A stretch of DNA of 64,000 nt from Celoporthe dispersa (Eukaryota > Ascomycota > Sordariomycetes > Diaporthales > Cryphonectriaceae): assembly GCA_016584495.1 (NCBI GenBank), contig WAID01000003.1, forward strand, positions 6,776,501-6,840,500, read 5' to 3'. This document shows, in pieces, positions 32,513-43,838 of the stretch. The notes under the pieces are model-generated. The model searched no databases. It was not told where the DNA came from and saw only the letters and a program-made list of their open reading frames with translations. Each line of letters opens with the position of its first letter. Within the stretch, counting starts at the first letter, position 1. The translations under genes were made by a program, and so were the position numbers.

Positions 32513-35024
32513 CGTGAGATGTCTTGTTATTTAGTTGATATAATCTGGTCTCAAAAAGTGGGAGCAATAACTTTGATGGGAAAATGTCTGCCACCGCTCG
32601 CCCGCTATTCTAATGATACTTTACGATACATGGGATGCTGGAAAACATCGCCGTGTCAACTTACCTGCAATATCTCACCATTTGCAACATGTCTTTGAAT
32701 TGTTCCTCAGTCCTAGGTGTTTCCTGACCAGCATCATGCACGACGACAGTAGTGTCACCGGCGGGCTGGGCCCCAGCCAACCCCGGCTGCTCGCGACACG
32801 TTGAGTGGGCCCCCTGGCAAGGCTGTCGAGACAGTTGACTGCAGCAAAGGGATTCGGGATCTCGGAGAGTCTCCAGGCAACTGGTTGGTTGTGATACGCG
32901 AGATGTTCAAGAGGTGGCCAGCCAGTCCCCTGAAGATAGGCGGGTTCAGAGCAGACCCCCTCTACAGAGAAAGAGATAAGGTTGGCTCGTGTCTGAAGGT
33001 GCCGAATGAGGTTCACCCAAGACCCAATTACCAAGACACGCTTTTGAACCGCACTATCCCGCCCTGCGTCGACAGTCTGGTAGTTGACAGACTCATGGGC
33101 GGCGCAGCGATATCGGGGAATCTTTCCCTAGCATTATGGCATTGAACAGACGCCGACTTACTCCCGACTTGTCCTGATAAGCGTGCATGAAGAAGGGGCC
33201 CGACTCCGGAGCCATGTCTTCTGCCTCTGGACATGATTAGTAGATCTCCAAGCTGGCTGGTCACATGGAGGTACCACGCTGGGGACTGTGGCTGAAACTA
33301 GATGGCACTTATCTCGCTATTTATCACCTCGTAGAATTGTGAAGCTCTAAGGCGCATGCGTCGATGCCGTAACAACCAGCCCAGTAATTCCCGACACAAC
33401 GCCTCTTCGGTTTTTGAAAGCAGCCGTGACGCAGCGCTGCATGATCAATGTTCAGCTTCATCGACTGCTGTTCTTGGGACACAATTTCGGGCTTGCATTC
33501 GAGAAGAGAAGAGCCTTGTCAAGCATTCGTACCAGGCAGGGACCGAGTTGAAGCTGCTTCCAGGCGTGCAAGAAGTGTAGATTCCGCCCTGCTCGTGTGG
33601 TTTAAACAGAAAGTTTTGGCTGCAACATTCCCAACTTCCTGAATGCTTGGATTTAACTATGCTGATGTTGATCTGATTAATATAGGTGTAGAGAGAGAGA
33701 GAGAGCTCGGTGGAGCAGCCCAATAAGAATCGCCAGCCGGACACCTGGGCACCTTGGAATTTACAGGGGTTCCCAGGACTCTCATCTTGGTGGTGAAAGT
33801 GTCAGGTCTTTGCCACATTTACACACAAGGACATAACAGTCCAGCAAGGCCAAAGTAACAAAGTGATGCATGTGTGGTCTAAGCCAGTACGGGAAACCCA
33901 TCGTCGTTCTATTATCGAAAATCGTGGAAATTGGCCTCTCGCTCTCGCACTCGCACTCTATTACCCCGATTTCATACTTGCTCAGTACCCAGCATTCTTG
34001 TTGTTGTTCCCGCGGGCAATCACGAGCACACCTCCTACACAAGTCCCTCAAGATAGTCACCCCTCTCGCTCAACTTCCGGTGGGCATGAGCAGGTTTCCT
34101 TTTGTTTTCTTCTTCTTCTGTACTGACATGATCCAATGGCGCTCGTGACCCTCCCTGACTAGTCGCCCCCGGCCCCGCTCGAGAATGCACTGGTATCCAG
34201 AGTTTTCCCGGAGCACCCTTCTCCGCTAATCAGTTTGAGAGAAAAGAGAGCCAAGCGAGATAGAGTAAGCGAACTAGTATTGTATTTATAGCCCCATTTT
34301 CCCCAGCGCGCCTGAGGCTAAGCGACGATGCTGCGATTGATGCAAAATTATAGGTCTATCTTTTCCCTCCAGTACATTTGTGTAGCGAGAGCCCCCTTTC
34401 ATCTCTTCTCCTGCTCCCTCCTCCAGCCAGCGAAACCCGTAGGCCTCTTTTGGTCAGGCGGCTATATCTCTACCGGATGCCAAGCTACATGGCTTGCAGG
34501 ATGCCGGCACATCCCGCGCTACGCTCCCCTTCTCATAAGGACGCAGGAATCTTCCACGAATCTGTCTGTTGGTTTGCCTCCTCTAGTGCCAGGTTCTGGG
34601 GACTGTACACACCATACACAACCCCTTTCCTAGCTGAACGGCGGCGGTGGTGATCGTGATGTGTACCCACAGCTCGTGAATATTGGATGTCCTTCAGCCT
34701 TGGCATCGAAGGAAATATTGGTAAGTTGTGACGGAACCTCCTGACCTGCCGGAAATGGACTCTTGGCATGGGACGTGAAGACGGACAGAAGCCTCGTCGA
34801 GAGGCCGAGAGGCGTTGGGAGTGTAGTATAAACAGCCTCGAGGTCAGCCTGGTGGATCTCTCTCATGAAGAGGGAGGAGGACAGCCGTGGCTCTCCCAAG
34901 ACGACAAGACCAGCTATCTGGCTATCCACAATATAGAAGCCTGTTCGAGATTACTAGATCTTCTTCTTCACCTTTCACTATCCTCAGCATAACGCTTTAG
35001 TTCTGAGTAATTCACCACGTCGCC
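32513..35024. other. Long intergenic region, no gene seen
   Basis: About 2.5 kb. It contains a GA microsatellite at about 33689-33705 and a TATAAAC word at 34828-34834 that could serve the downstream polygalacturonase gene. Open frames of 60-115 codons on both strands lack motifs, signal peptides and splice logic, so I do not call genes here. Confidence 0.5.
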
Positions 35025-36484
35025 ATGCATTCAAACGCTGCCCTCTTCCTGGCCGTCTGGGCCAAGGTCATCATGGCAGCCCCTGCCCCCGAGGCCGCCC
35101 CCGCGCCGACGCCTGCTCCCAGCCCTCACGAGGTAGAGCGGGCCATCGAGGCGCGAGCGGCGACCTGCAAGTTCACCGGCAGCCTGGGCTATTCCTCTGC
35201 CTCCGTGTCCAAGTCCTCCTGCTCCACCATCATCCTGGACACCCTGACCGTCCCTGGTGGCGTCACGCTCGACATGACGGATCTGCCCGACGACACTGTT
35301 GTCATCTTTGAGGGCGAGACCACTTTTGAATACGAGGAATGGGAGGGCCCGTTGTTCGCCGTCTCTGGCACCGGTATCACCGTGGCCGGAGAGGCGTCTG
35401 GTGGCTCGATCCTGAACGGCAACGGTGCGGTAAGTCACAAAGAGGCCTAAGTAGAAATGATAATGACAAAGAAGAAGGGAGAAAAGATATGATAAGCATA
35501 CTAATGACATTCTCAGAGCTACTGGGATGGCGAGGGCTCCAACGGCGGGGTGACCAAGCCCAAGTTCTTCCAGGCCCACGACCTGACGGACTCTCTCATC
35601 GAGACGCTCACCATCCTGAACCCACCTGTCCAGGTCTTCAGCGTCAATGGTGTCTCCAACCTGGAGCTTGCGTACATCACCATCGACGCCTCGGCCGGAG
35701 ACAGCCTTGGTGGCAACACAGATGGCTTCGATATTGGTTCCTCTGATACCGTCACCATTGAATATGCGACAGTCTACAACCAGGATGACTGCGTGGCTAT
35801 CAACTCTGGCACCGTGAGTGATGCCAGGCTTGTATTGAGGCGTGACAGGAGTGATTCACTGACTGACATTGCTCTCACAGAACATCATCTTCAGGAACGG
35901 CTACTGCTCCGGTGGTCATGGCCTGTCTGTTGGATCTGTCGGTGGGCGGAGCGATAATGTAGTTGACACTGTCTCGTTCGTAGAATCGACGGTGACCAGC
36001 TCTGTCAATGGTAAGATCCCATGTAAAAGGAATTCCCGCGGTTGTGGCTGGACAGAGCGCTCATGACAGAAACAGGAATTCGTATCAAGGCCACTGAGGG
36101 AGACACGGGTTCCATTACCAATGTTGAGTACGACGACATCACTCTTTCGGACATCTCCAAGTATGAAGCCTCCCTACTATCCCCTTTCAGAACCCAGTCA
36201 GCAGCAGTATTGGCTTACGCTTTTACCACAGATACGGTATCCTCATTGAGCAGAATTACGATGGTGGCGACCTCAAGGGCTCTCCAACCAGCGGCATCCC
36301 CATCACCGAGCTCACGGTCAAGAATATCGATGGCTCCGGCGCCGTCTCGAGCTCTGGGTACGACGTCGTCATTGTCTGCGGCTCAGGGGCATGCAGTGAC
36401 TGGACCTGGTCCAGCGTTGATGTTACTGGTGGCTCGACGTACAGCTCTTGCGAGAACGTCCCCAGCGGCATCTCGTGCTCTTGA
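35025..36484 (+). CDS. Secreted endopolygalacturonase (GH28)
   Basis: Five exons, 35025..35429, 35517..35813, 35881..36010, 36076..36160 and 36232..36484, encode 389 aa. A signal peptide and an Ala/Pro-rich propeptide (about residues 18-45) are followed by the parallel beta-helix enzyme. All GH28 signature motifs are present and correctly spaced: NTDGFD (202-207), QDDC (224-227, catalytic Asp225/226), GGHGLS (His247) and GIRIKA (Arg280/Lys282). It hydrolyses alpha-1,4-galacturonosyl links in pectin outside the cell. The paired cysteines near the C-terminus (SSCENVPSGISCS) fit the family fold. The first intron has a CTAATGAC branch site. Endo action is inferred from the compact single-domain layout. 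Confidence 0.95.
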
Positions 36485-36662
36485 ATAAGGTTCACACACA
36501 AGACTGCGGTGGCCGCCCACCTCAGCCATAATGCTGCTGCTGCAGCTTTTGCCCCTGATTTAATAGTCTCTCTCATGTACCGTCGAAAAGACTATTCCCT
36601 GCCCCTAGAGGAAAGCCCACATCCGAGCCTGCTATCCAGTGACAGGTATGTTCCGTCAGCCG

Positions 36663-37697
36663 CTATAACCCTGTCCTCCAGTATTCATCTAGGACGTCTT
36701 GCGTGACCTCAAATGCCCAATGGTGACATGTCTGATGCATAACCGGGCTGACCTCTGGGGTATCTTCATCCTCCCCGTCATCCCAGACTGTTCTGACCCC
36801 GGACGCCACGTACTTTTTCAACAGCATCCGCCGCCACCTGCCCGTAGACCCCACGCACTTCTTCCACCGACTGACCTGCCTTTGATCGTCTTCGCATCTC
36901 CTGCCTGCAAAGAACCGACAATACCACTGAAACCAGCCCCTGACGTCAAACTGGTGGTTGATCCATCCGTTTGCCTCCCACTCTTCGATGCTCTGCCCGC
37001 AGGCTACTTTGAACTTGTTCGCTTCGGGATCGTATGCTGTCGAGGTAAGATAGTAGGGGGTGTCAAGACCTTCAGTCCACGACGATGGTAGCTCGAGGTA
37101 GTCGTCGTAGATTGTTATGCCCAGCTTCTTGGAGCGCAGGGGCCGGAAGTAGGAGCCACCGAAGGCGCCTTCGCGGAGGACCTCAGCGGGCGATTTGTTG
37201 GGGGTGAAGTCTGGGTGGGAGTCGAAGTGGAACACGCCACTCTCATCGCGGGTGGGAGTAGGCTCGGTCGGCGTCCAAGAGGACCAGGATGCGCGAAGCT
37301 CTTCGAGGTCAGCACCGGCCTCGGGCTCGCTCTCTTCTAATTTCACCTTCTCTTCTGCGTCCAGGGTGCCCGCTGGGCTTGCCTTCGAAGGTTTCCTCTT
37401 CCTGTTAAGTGACGACACGTAACCTTTCGCCAGGCCAGGGCCATCATCGTTGTAGATCGGCCTGGTCGGTGCTGCCGCCAAGCGAGCAGAAGACCTCGTG
37501 GGCAGAGCGTTCCCTCTGGAACTCGGTATACGAGGCCGTCTCTTAGCGATTCGTCCCTGGGCCGTAACACTGGACTTCGCTGCCGCCGCCGACTGTCGGA
37601 TGGCCTGTGCCTGCGCTACCGCCCCCAGCTCTTCCAGCAGAGCTTTGTTGCGACTGATGTTCTCCTGCCTCCTGGTGGAGAATGTGCTGGTTGCCAT
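36663..37697 (-). CDS. Conserved fungal protein of unknown function (RGWFQWYCRF motif)
   Basis: Single-exon, 344 aa. The N-terminus begins with a short helix (RRQENISRNKALLEELG), a pattern also seen at the start of some chromatin-linked WD proteins. A basic, probably disordered region with KRRPR, TRSSARLAAA and NRKRKPSK looks like a nuclear localisation signal. The C-terminal half is compact: SPAEVLREGAFGGSYFRP, DYLELPSSWTEGLD, SIEEWEANGWI, then DVRGWFQWYCRFFAGRR with DDQRQVSRWKKC. These aromatic blocks occur together in a family found in many fungi, but I know no biochemical function for it. No enzyme motif is evident. It converges on the polygalacturonase gene, with 178 bp between them. Confidence 0.82.
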   Translation of the reverse strand: MATSTFSTRRQENISRNKALLEELGAVAQAQAIRQSAAAAKSSVTAQGRIAKRRPRIPSSRGNALPTRSSARLAAAPTRPIYNDDGPGLAKGYVSSLNRKRKPSKASPAGTLDAEEKVKLEESEPEAGADLEELRASWSSWTPTEPTPTRDESGVFHFDSHPDFTPNKSPAEVLREGAFGGSYFRPLRSKKLGITIYDDYLELPSSWTEGLDTPYYLTSTAYDPEANKFKVACGQSIEEWEANGWINHQFDVRGWFQWYCRFFAGRRCEDDQRQVSRWKKCVGSTGRWRRMLLKKYVASGVRTVWDDGEDEDTPEVSPVMHQTCHHWAFEVTQDVLDEYWRTGL

Positions 37698-39397
37698 GGT
37701 TGCTGCTTGGAGGGTGTCAAGATCTCACCGGTGAACACAGTACCCTGAGAGCCACTGTGGCTTGCAATCAGTCCATGAAATAAGTGTGCATCCTGTGGTG
37801 GTTATGTGCATGTTTTCCCACAGGAGGTTGTAAGTTTACAGGTGATGTCATGAAGGCAGGGCAGGGCTGGGCTGACAGGCAGATCCCTGTAGACCTTTTC
37901 CAGCGGGACATCTGTACAGGGACAAGGCTGTCGAAACCCAGCAAACTTGTGTCCCTATGATGTTAAGATGGCAGGTGCTCAGCCATCCTTATGTAAGCTG
38001 GAAGCTTTCATGCACAAACATTGTGATCCCAGCAAGTTCCTGGTGCCAGAAACATTGGATATTGCCTGCTCAGTGAGTGGGTGCCAAGTAAGTGGTTGGA
38101 CGACCTGATACAGCTAAATACTTTGCACAAGCCCTGTCCAAGAACATGCAGAGCTCATTGGTTGAGAATGCCAAGGGCCTGGTCTAGCATGCTGGAGTGC
38201 AATTAGGAGTGAGCTTGGGCCTATGAAGACTACCTTTACCTTCAACCTAGATAGTGCCTGTAAATCATCTTCTAGGGGTAGGTTATGAACCAGGGTTATG
38301 TTCTCTTGTAATATATTGATTGTAGTCCACATATTTAAGTCCGTATCCCTAGAGAAGCAATACATGTCTCATGTTCACCTTCCCCTCTATGCCTAGGTGT
38401 CTTTGAACCTGCAAAACAGACAGATCAAGTATTGTCTCGGTCATGAGTCTGCAGGCAATTGATGCAGGCAGTCTGGGCCACTGCGTGCATGTGGGCCAAC
38501 CTCAATGTCAGCCTTGACATCACCCCATCATCCTCCCTTCAAGATTTTCGAATCCGGTCAACCTGGCTCATCATGTTCTACACCTGGCTGCTCACCATCT
38601 CCCATGTCCCCGTGCATAGCTTGTCCTGATCAGTTATTCTGAAATGTTTTACCCTAGGGGAATACACGATACTGATCCTCAGGGACGCGATCTATATGCT
38701 CCCATTCCAGAATGACTTCATCATCTTTCTATTGTCACACACTTAATGTTGAAGTTTCTGACACCACATGCCAAAGTTTATTCTGAGATCTTGAAAGGTT
38801 TACTCCCTCTTTTTAATAGAAATGTTCTGGGGGGTTTGGGGCTGGCAGGCCTGTAGACCTGGACCTGGACCTGGTTGATGAAGAGTCCTGGGTATGGAGG
38901 GTTCCCCAACCAGAGCAATGGGAGAGGGGCAGCCCTGGAAGACTGAGCATGCCTGGTAGCACACACACCTGAGCTCTGATCAGCCTTGGGGTCACCAGGC
39001 TCCTGCCGTGGAGTCTCAACCACAGCTACTAGTGCATCAAACAGTGCACCTCCCACTGCCCCACCATCAACCCCTCCAATGCCTCCCCAGCTTCAACCTG
39101 CATACTTAGTATATATACTCCTTGGCCCCACCCCTGACCCCACCAGCCAATAGACACTCCTTTGACAGCCTTTGTACCTCTTGTTTTAACCAAAATATCC
39201 ATCTCTATTCCCAACCCCACAACCACCTCGTCCACCTCCATCTTCTTCACCACCATCACCACCACCACAGCCACCACCACAAGGCTGCCACGACAACCAC
39301 CGCCTTGTGCTCCCATCCCATCCTGCACCCACGACGAACCCAGCCCCACATCCATCAAGAGGGCGCCGACAGATTAAGGAAGCCCACCAGGAGCACG
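37698..39397. other. Intergenic and long leader region, no gene seen
   Basis: Upstream sequence of two divergently oriented genes. The right end (about 39235-39300) is a CAC/CCA-rich tract that probably belongs to the leader of the gene starting at 39398. No motif-bearing open frame is seen. Confidence 0.5.
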
Positions 39398-40564
39398 ATG
39401 AAGGTATGGTCACTGCCCTCTCTCTGACGAATCCTCTCAGCCCTTGCTCACCTTTGCTTGTTTGCGCATCCTTCTCAACCTACTTGCCCTCTTCAACAAC
39501 AATCTACCCTCTTCTCCTGCTTGTACCCAGCAGCCCGCTCAGTTTGCCTTTCTGAACGCGTCTCTGGTTTTTTCCCTCCTCTTCTTTTCTTGTCTGTTTG
39601 TTTTTCGACGCGTTTTAGATGCTCTCTGCTCTGCTGAGACCAGTCCAACCTACTATCTATCCGTCCTTAACACAACCTGAACTACTTCTGTTGCAAACAC
39701 GCAACCTTATCCTTCTCCTCTCTCGCCACAAAGAAGCTTGCTAATTCAGAAAAGCTGTCTTTCCAGCTTCTCCAGGCCCTGGTGGCCCTCTTCCTCCTCC
39801 TCGGAGTCTTGGGAGGCATGGGCTGCCATGCCCAAGGCAGCCTTGTTGTCGGTGTTGCTACCGGCTCTCCCCACAATGAACCACCGACCAGCAGTGCCAG
39901 TCCCAGCTCTGTTGGCTCCAAGTCTCAGTCTCTTGCCAATGATGAGGACAAGGCCCCTCATACTAGCATGAGCAATGCCTACACGGAGATGGAGATCGAG
40001 AAGATGAGCAAAGTCCTGCCGTCTATCGAGTTCTCCCGGGTCAGCCCCAGCAATCTTGCTCCTCCTACAAAGGTTCAGGTCCTGACTTCTAGCATGGTGG
40101 ACGACAAAGTCCCTCCTGAGCACCATGCCGACAGCTACCATGAGCTTGACGATGACAAGAACCACGGCACCATCTCTCCTGGAAGCAGCAGCACCATCAC
40201 TCTCACAGCGGCTATTACTACGACTTTTAGACCAGTCACTTGTCCTGAAAACCTGGAGGATTTGGGCACCACCCTGAAATTCCAGCCATCCACCTTTACG
40301 TTTACAGGTCTCCAGGATCCTGACGTTGGTGCAACGAGTTCATGCAATGTTGTCTGTCCCAACAATGAGCTCCAGGACAAGTGCCACAATCCACCCTACT
40401 CAGTCTACTGTTTCTACAACTCAGTCGGATGCCGCATTGCAATGGACACTCCTTACGATCCATGCCTCACCATGTGCACATGCATTGTTAGTGCAGACCC
40501 CGCAACGAATGCACAGCCAGGCTCTGCCTACCAAGAAGATGACGAATTTGCCGGTTTGGACTAG
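39398..40564 (+). CDS. Secreted cysteine-rich protein; start codon on a 6-nt first exon
   Basis: The model is join(39398..39403, 39767..40564), 267 aa. The first exon is just ATG AAG, then a GTATGG donor, a 363-bp pyrimidine-rich intron, a GCTAAT branch-like site and a TTCCAG acceptor. Splicing creates the signal peptide MKLLQALVALFLLLGVLGG; without it no ATG precedes the hydrophobic core. The middle is Ser/Pro/Asp-rich. The C-terminal part (about residues 155-250) holds ten or so cysteines (CNVVCPN, YCFYNSVGC, CLTMCTC) likely to form disulfides. The function is unknown. The in-frame TAG at 40562 is followed by a further open frame of about 148 codons. Confidence 0.68.
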
Positions 40565-41008
40565 GACTCCGAAGTTCTGGACACGCGTCACGATTCTGGT
40601 GAACAAGACACCATGGGGCCAGCCATGTTGACTGCGGACAAGAGAAATGGCAGTAGTGTCATTGTGTCTGCATTCATGGAGTCAGACTTGGTCAAGCCAG
40701 CAGGGCACTTCCCTGCAGGCTATACGAGATCTTCTGACGGCAGTGATGTGCCCAAGCATTACCGAGAGGAGCGGAGTGACAGGCCATCCCGGAGCCTTGA
40801 CTTCGAACCAAAGACTGCCAACAACAAAGTCGAGATACAGAGTGATGGACTCGGCTTCTTGGCCTTCTGGCGAAGGGTGCTCAACCTCAAGCCAAACAGA
40901 GAGCTTGGGGAGTATGATGCACTTTACCAGCTCAACGATCCCTCTCCACCCCCCTCCACACAGGATGGACCAGGAGTTCCAAACGACGATGGCGAGCTTG
41001 GATACTAG
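40565..41008 (+). other. In-frame open extension after the TAG stop of the secreted cysteine-rich gene
   Basis: The frame of the preceding gene continues from GAC TCC GAA (40565) to the stop at 41006-41008 with no other stop, about 147 codons. The encoded stretch is hydrophilic and Asp/Ser/Pro-rich, similar in composition to the upstream part, with an internal ATG at 40613. It may be 3' UTR, a separate small gene, the result of a nonsense change, or a readthrough extension. Sequence alone does not decide. Confidence 0.4.
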
Positions 41009-41762
41009 CCCTACGACAGGCCTGCTGTGTCTGCAACATATGGATCAGCGACTCCTGAGAAGCTGAGCAGATACAGCTCCTGAGAGTCTGGGCAGATATG
41101 ACTTTGGAAAGGCACACATCTCCCTGCGCCTAACACAACATGTGCATCAAGTGCCTCGCAGCATACAATACTACAACAACTTATTGGTCAGTCTGGTCAG
41201 CTGGTTCAATATCTTGGACGCATTCTCACATCTTTCGAAGATACACGCATCTGGCCTGGCTGCATCAGAGCTGGCCTCGCTGGGATTTCAACAAGGAATG
41301 AACGGATGATGAACTGCATGGATGGATGCATGACTGCTTGGTTCAAACAAGGTTCTCAGGGATGTCGTCGGGAGGTTCTTTTGCCCCTTTTTTTTTTCTT
41401 TCTTCTTTCTCTCTCTTCGGATTTTTCTTTTTCCTTTCTGATTTCCAAGACTGATGACGACAAGGGACAGTCAGACATCCCTAGAGGTTTGCCAGTTGAT
41501 GACATGGGCGATGATGGATGAATGGACCTCAAGTCTCTGCATTTGATGAATAATTGACCAAGCATTTGACCATCTTACTGCCTTTCAGATCCTATTGTGC
41601 AGATATTGTGCAGACTTGACCAGGGTGTGTGTGTGTGTGTGTGTGTGTCGTATTCATTGGGATGCATTGTAGGGTATGCTGTTTGCCTATCCATCCTCAG
41701 ACACATGAATCTGGGTTTTTGGTGGTTTTTTTTTTCTTTTCTTTCTCTTTTCCTTTTTATCT
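41009..41762. other. Intergenic with a GT microsatellite
   Basis: A (GT)n tract of about 26 bp at 41623-41648 and pyrimidine-rich blocks at about 41388-41440 and 41727-41760. These lie in the 3' flanks of convergent genes. Confidence 0.7.
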
Positions 41763-42782
41763 TCAAGGCTCAGGCCCACCATACCCCATCCCATCAAACA
41801 ACCTCACACAGAACACAGCTGCCAGTGCTGCCATGCTGCCCAGCATGACCATCTGTGTGCCCTCCCATGAGCTCCTCCGCACATCTGCCCATCTCCAGCC
41901 CTGCCTACCCAGACCCTTATCCTTGACCCAGACCTCCTCCCTCTGCTTCTGCATATGCAGCACAAAGTCTTTGATGAACCCAAAGGAGAAGAGGGCGATG
42001 ATGCAGACAATGAAGCTCCATAGCAGCCCATCCCCAACACGGCTGACAATGAAGTAGGGAAAGAGGGGCAGGCTGCCACCGATGAGGTAGCCCAGCGCCA
42101 CAGACATGCCAGATACGACAGGCTGGGGGCCAGCATCCTGCTCTTCCTCTTCCTCATCCTCCTCCTCCTGGGCGGCGAGCTTTCTCTCTATTGCTGTGGC
42201 CACATCATGCCTGTTGTGCACGTGCTGCCTGACCAGGTCAAGCAGTTCCTGGGGCAGGTCAAGTGGTGCTAGGTAGCTATCCACGGCCAGACCAGCCTTC
42301 TCATCTACACTCCTCTCCTCATCATCATCCCCATGCCTAGGGCCACTGTCATTGGCAGGGGTGTTGTCCCTGGCCTCCCCCTTGGCGCTGAGATACCCGC
42401 CAATCCCCATAGATATGCTCCCAGCACAAATCTCTGCCATGCCGGCGTAGATCACCGTATCCGTCTGTCCGAGGCTCGACAGGCCCGCGGTCAGGGCGAA
42501 GGGCACCGTGAGGCCATCCGCAAAGCCGAGTGTGAAGTCGGCGAGGAAGCGCGAGAGGGAGGGCCGGCTGAGCCATGGCTGGGAGGAGGCATGGCGCTGG
42601 GCGGGCTTGAGAGAACCCTGGCTGCCCGAGAGGGGGAGATCGTCTGTGGAGTCGGACAGGGCACCGGCGGAGGGAGACTCGAAGGTGTCGGCGGCGAGCG
42701 GCGAGTAAAGGGGTAGGCCCGAGGAGGCGGAGGATGGCTCTTTTGCGCCACTGCGCAGGGCGTGCCTCAGAGAGTCGAACAT
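41763..42782 (-). CDS. Vacuolar iron/manganese transporter, CCC1/VIT1 family
   Basis: Intronless, 339 aa. After a Ser-rich cytosolic N-terminus (about 75 residues) comes FLADFTLGFADGLTVPFALTAGLSSLG, the hallmark first membrane helix of CCC1/VIT proteins. It is followed by a helix with AEICAGSISMGIGGYLSAKGE. A cytosolic loop with a Glu/Asp run (EEEDEEEEEQ) lies where the family's metal-binding helical domain sits. Three further helices close the protein (LGYLIGGSLPLFPYF, LLWSFIVCIIALFSFGF, MVMLGSMAALAAVF). CCC1 carries Fe2+/Mn2+ from cytosol into the vacuole. The size and helix count (5) match the family, and vacuolar location is inferred from it. Confidence 0.92.
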   Translation of the reverse strand: MFDSLRHALRSGAKEPSSASSGLPLYSPLAADTFESPSAGALSDSTDDLPLSGSQGSLKPAQRHASSQPWLSRPSLSRFLADFTLGFADGLTVPFALTAGLSSLGQTDTVIYAGMAEICAGSISMGIGGYLSAKGEARDNTPANDSGPRHGDDDEERSVDEKAGLAVDSYLAPLDLPQELLDLVRQHVHNRHDVATAIERKLAAQEEEDEEEEEQDAGPQPVVSGMSVALGYLIGGSLPLFPYFIVSRVGDGLLWSFIVCIIALFSFGFIKDFVLHMQKQREEVWVKDKGLGRQGWRWADVRRSSWEGTQMVMLGSMAALAAVFCVRLFDGMGYGGPEP

Positions 42783-43838
42783 GGTGACTGCGGCGGAGAA
42801 GAGGAAGGGCGGGCTTCTCTTCGCAGAGAGCTCGGGAGAGATGTTCGACTTCGTGTCTGCGTGCTGCTTCGTCGGCCACAGCGGCTAGACGTGAAGACTC
42901 TCGGGGGACTCAGGTCGGCAACCTCCAGCAACACAACACCGGCAGGCAGATAGACCAGGCCGTAGAAGGAGGAAGAGGGAGACAAGGAGGAGGCCGTCGT
43001 CCTTTTCTAGGTCCCCAGAAAAACCTTGGGGAAACATCCTACCCTCCTCGGTAACGGAAAGGACGCATCCTTCTATTGCTTTTCTCCATGCAGAGTAGCA
43101 TCGACCCGCCTCGTGCCACCTCCCATACTGCGTGGCCACCTCTTGTGTGTGTATGTGGTATTTGTCCCGCCGTAGCCTGGGGTTCCAGCTCGGCAACCCG
43201 GCACCTGAGCGCCTTCCCGTGCAGGCCTCACCGAACGGTCAGCATGCTCATATTCGTGCAGGTCATTGGCTGGTGCCTTGGTCAATGATCGCCCCGGTCT
43301 TCCTAAAGAGGGAGGTGGCATTTGGGGTCTGGTCGCGATCTGCGGGGACTCTGCAGATATGCATACTACTGCTGTATAGCGCAGTTGCAGCTGGGGCCGG
43401 GGCGTCAGGGGTGGTCCTCTAGTGCGGTGGACCCCGCTGGAAGGCACTGGGAGAGGGCCTGAAGGTCAGCACAGGGGGGGCATCACAGCAGTGTTGATTG
43501 GGCGGCTGGGTCTAGTAAGCCTGGCAGGTGCATTCCAATTAGGAGGGACGGAGGCAAGCACGTGTACCAAAGTATGGACTCGCGTCCACAACACAGAATC
43601 AGGCACGTGCCTGGTATAAGAAAGGCTTGCCACCCGTAATCCTGCAGTGCAACAGAGGACCTGGCCTCGATCACGACGAACAGTCAGATGTGCAGAAACG
43701 CCTTACCAGGTGCACTTTCTCAAAACGATAGGGGCTGTGACACGCCTAACAGAACAGGCTTGTCACTATGGAGGATTATTGAGTACATGCATGAGCTACA
43801 GACAAATCTCCTCCTCCTTGGAGGCACTCCAGCTCTGA
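42783..43838. other. Intergenic, no gene seen
   Basis: Promoter side of the CCC1-like gene and 3' flank of the arsenite methyltransferase gene. Short frames only, with no motifs. Confidence 0.55.

Noticed and set aside
32513..35024. Several 60-115 codon frames as small genes
   Set aside because: Overlapping frames on both strands, none with a motif, signal peptide or in-phase intron.
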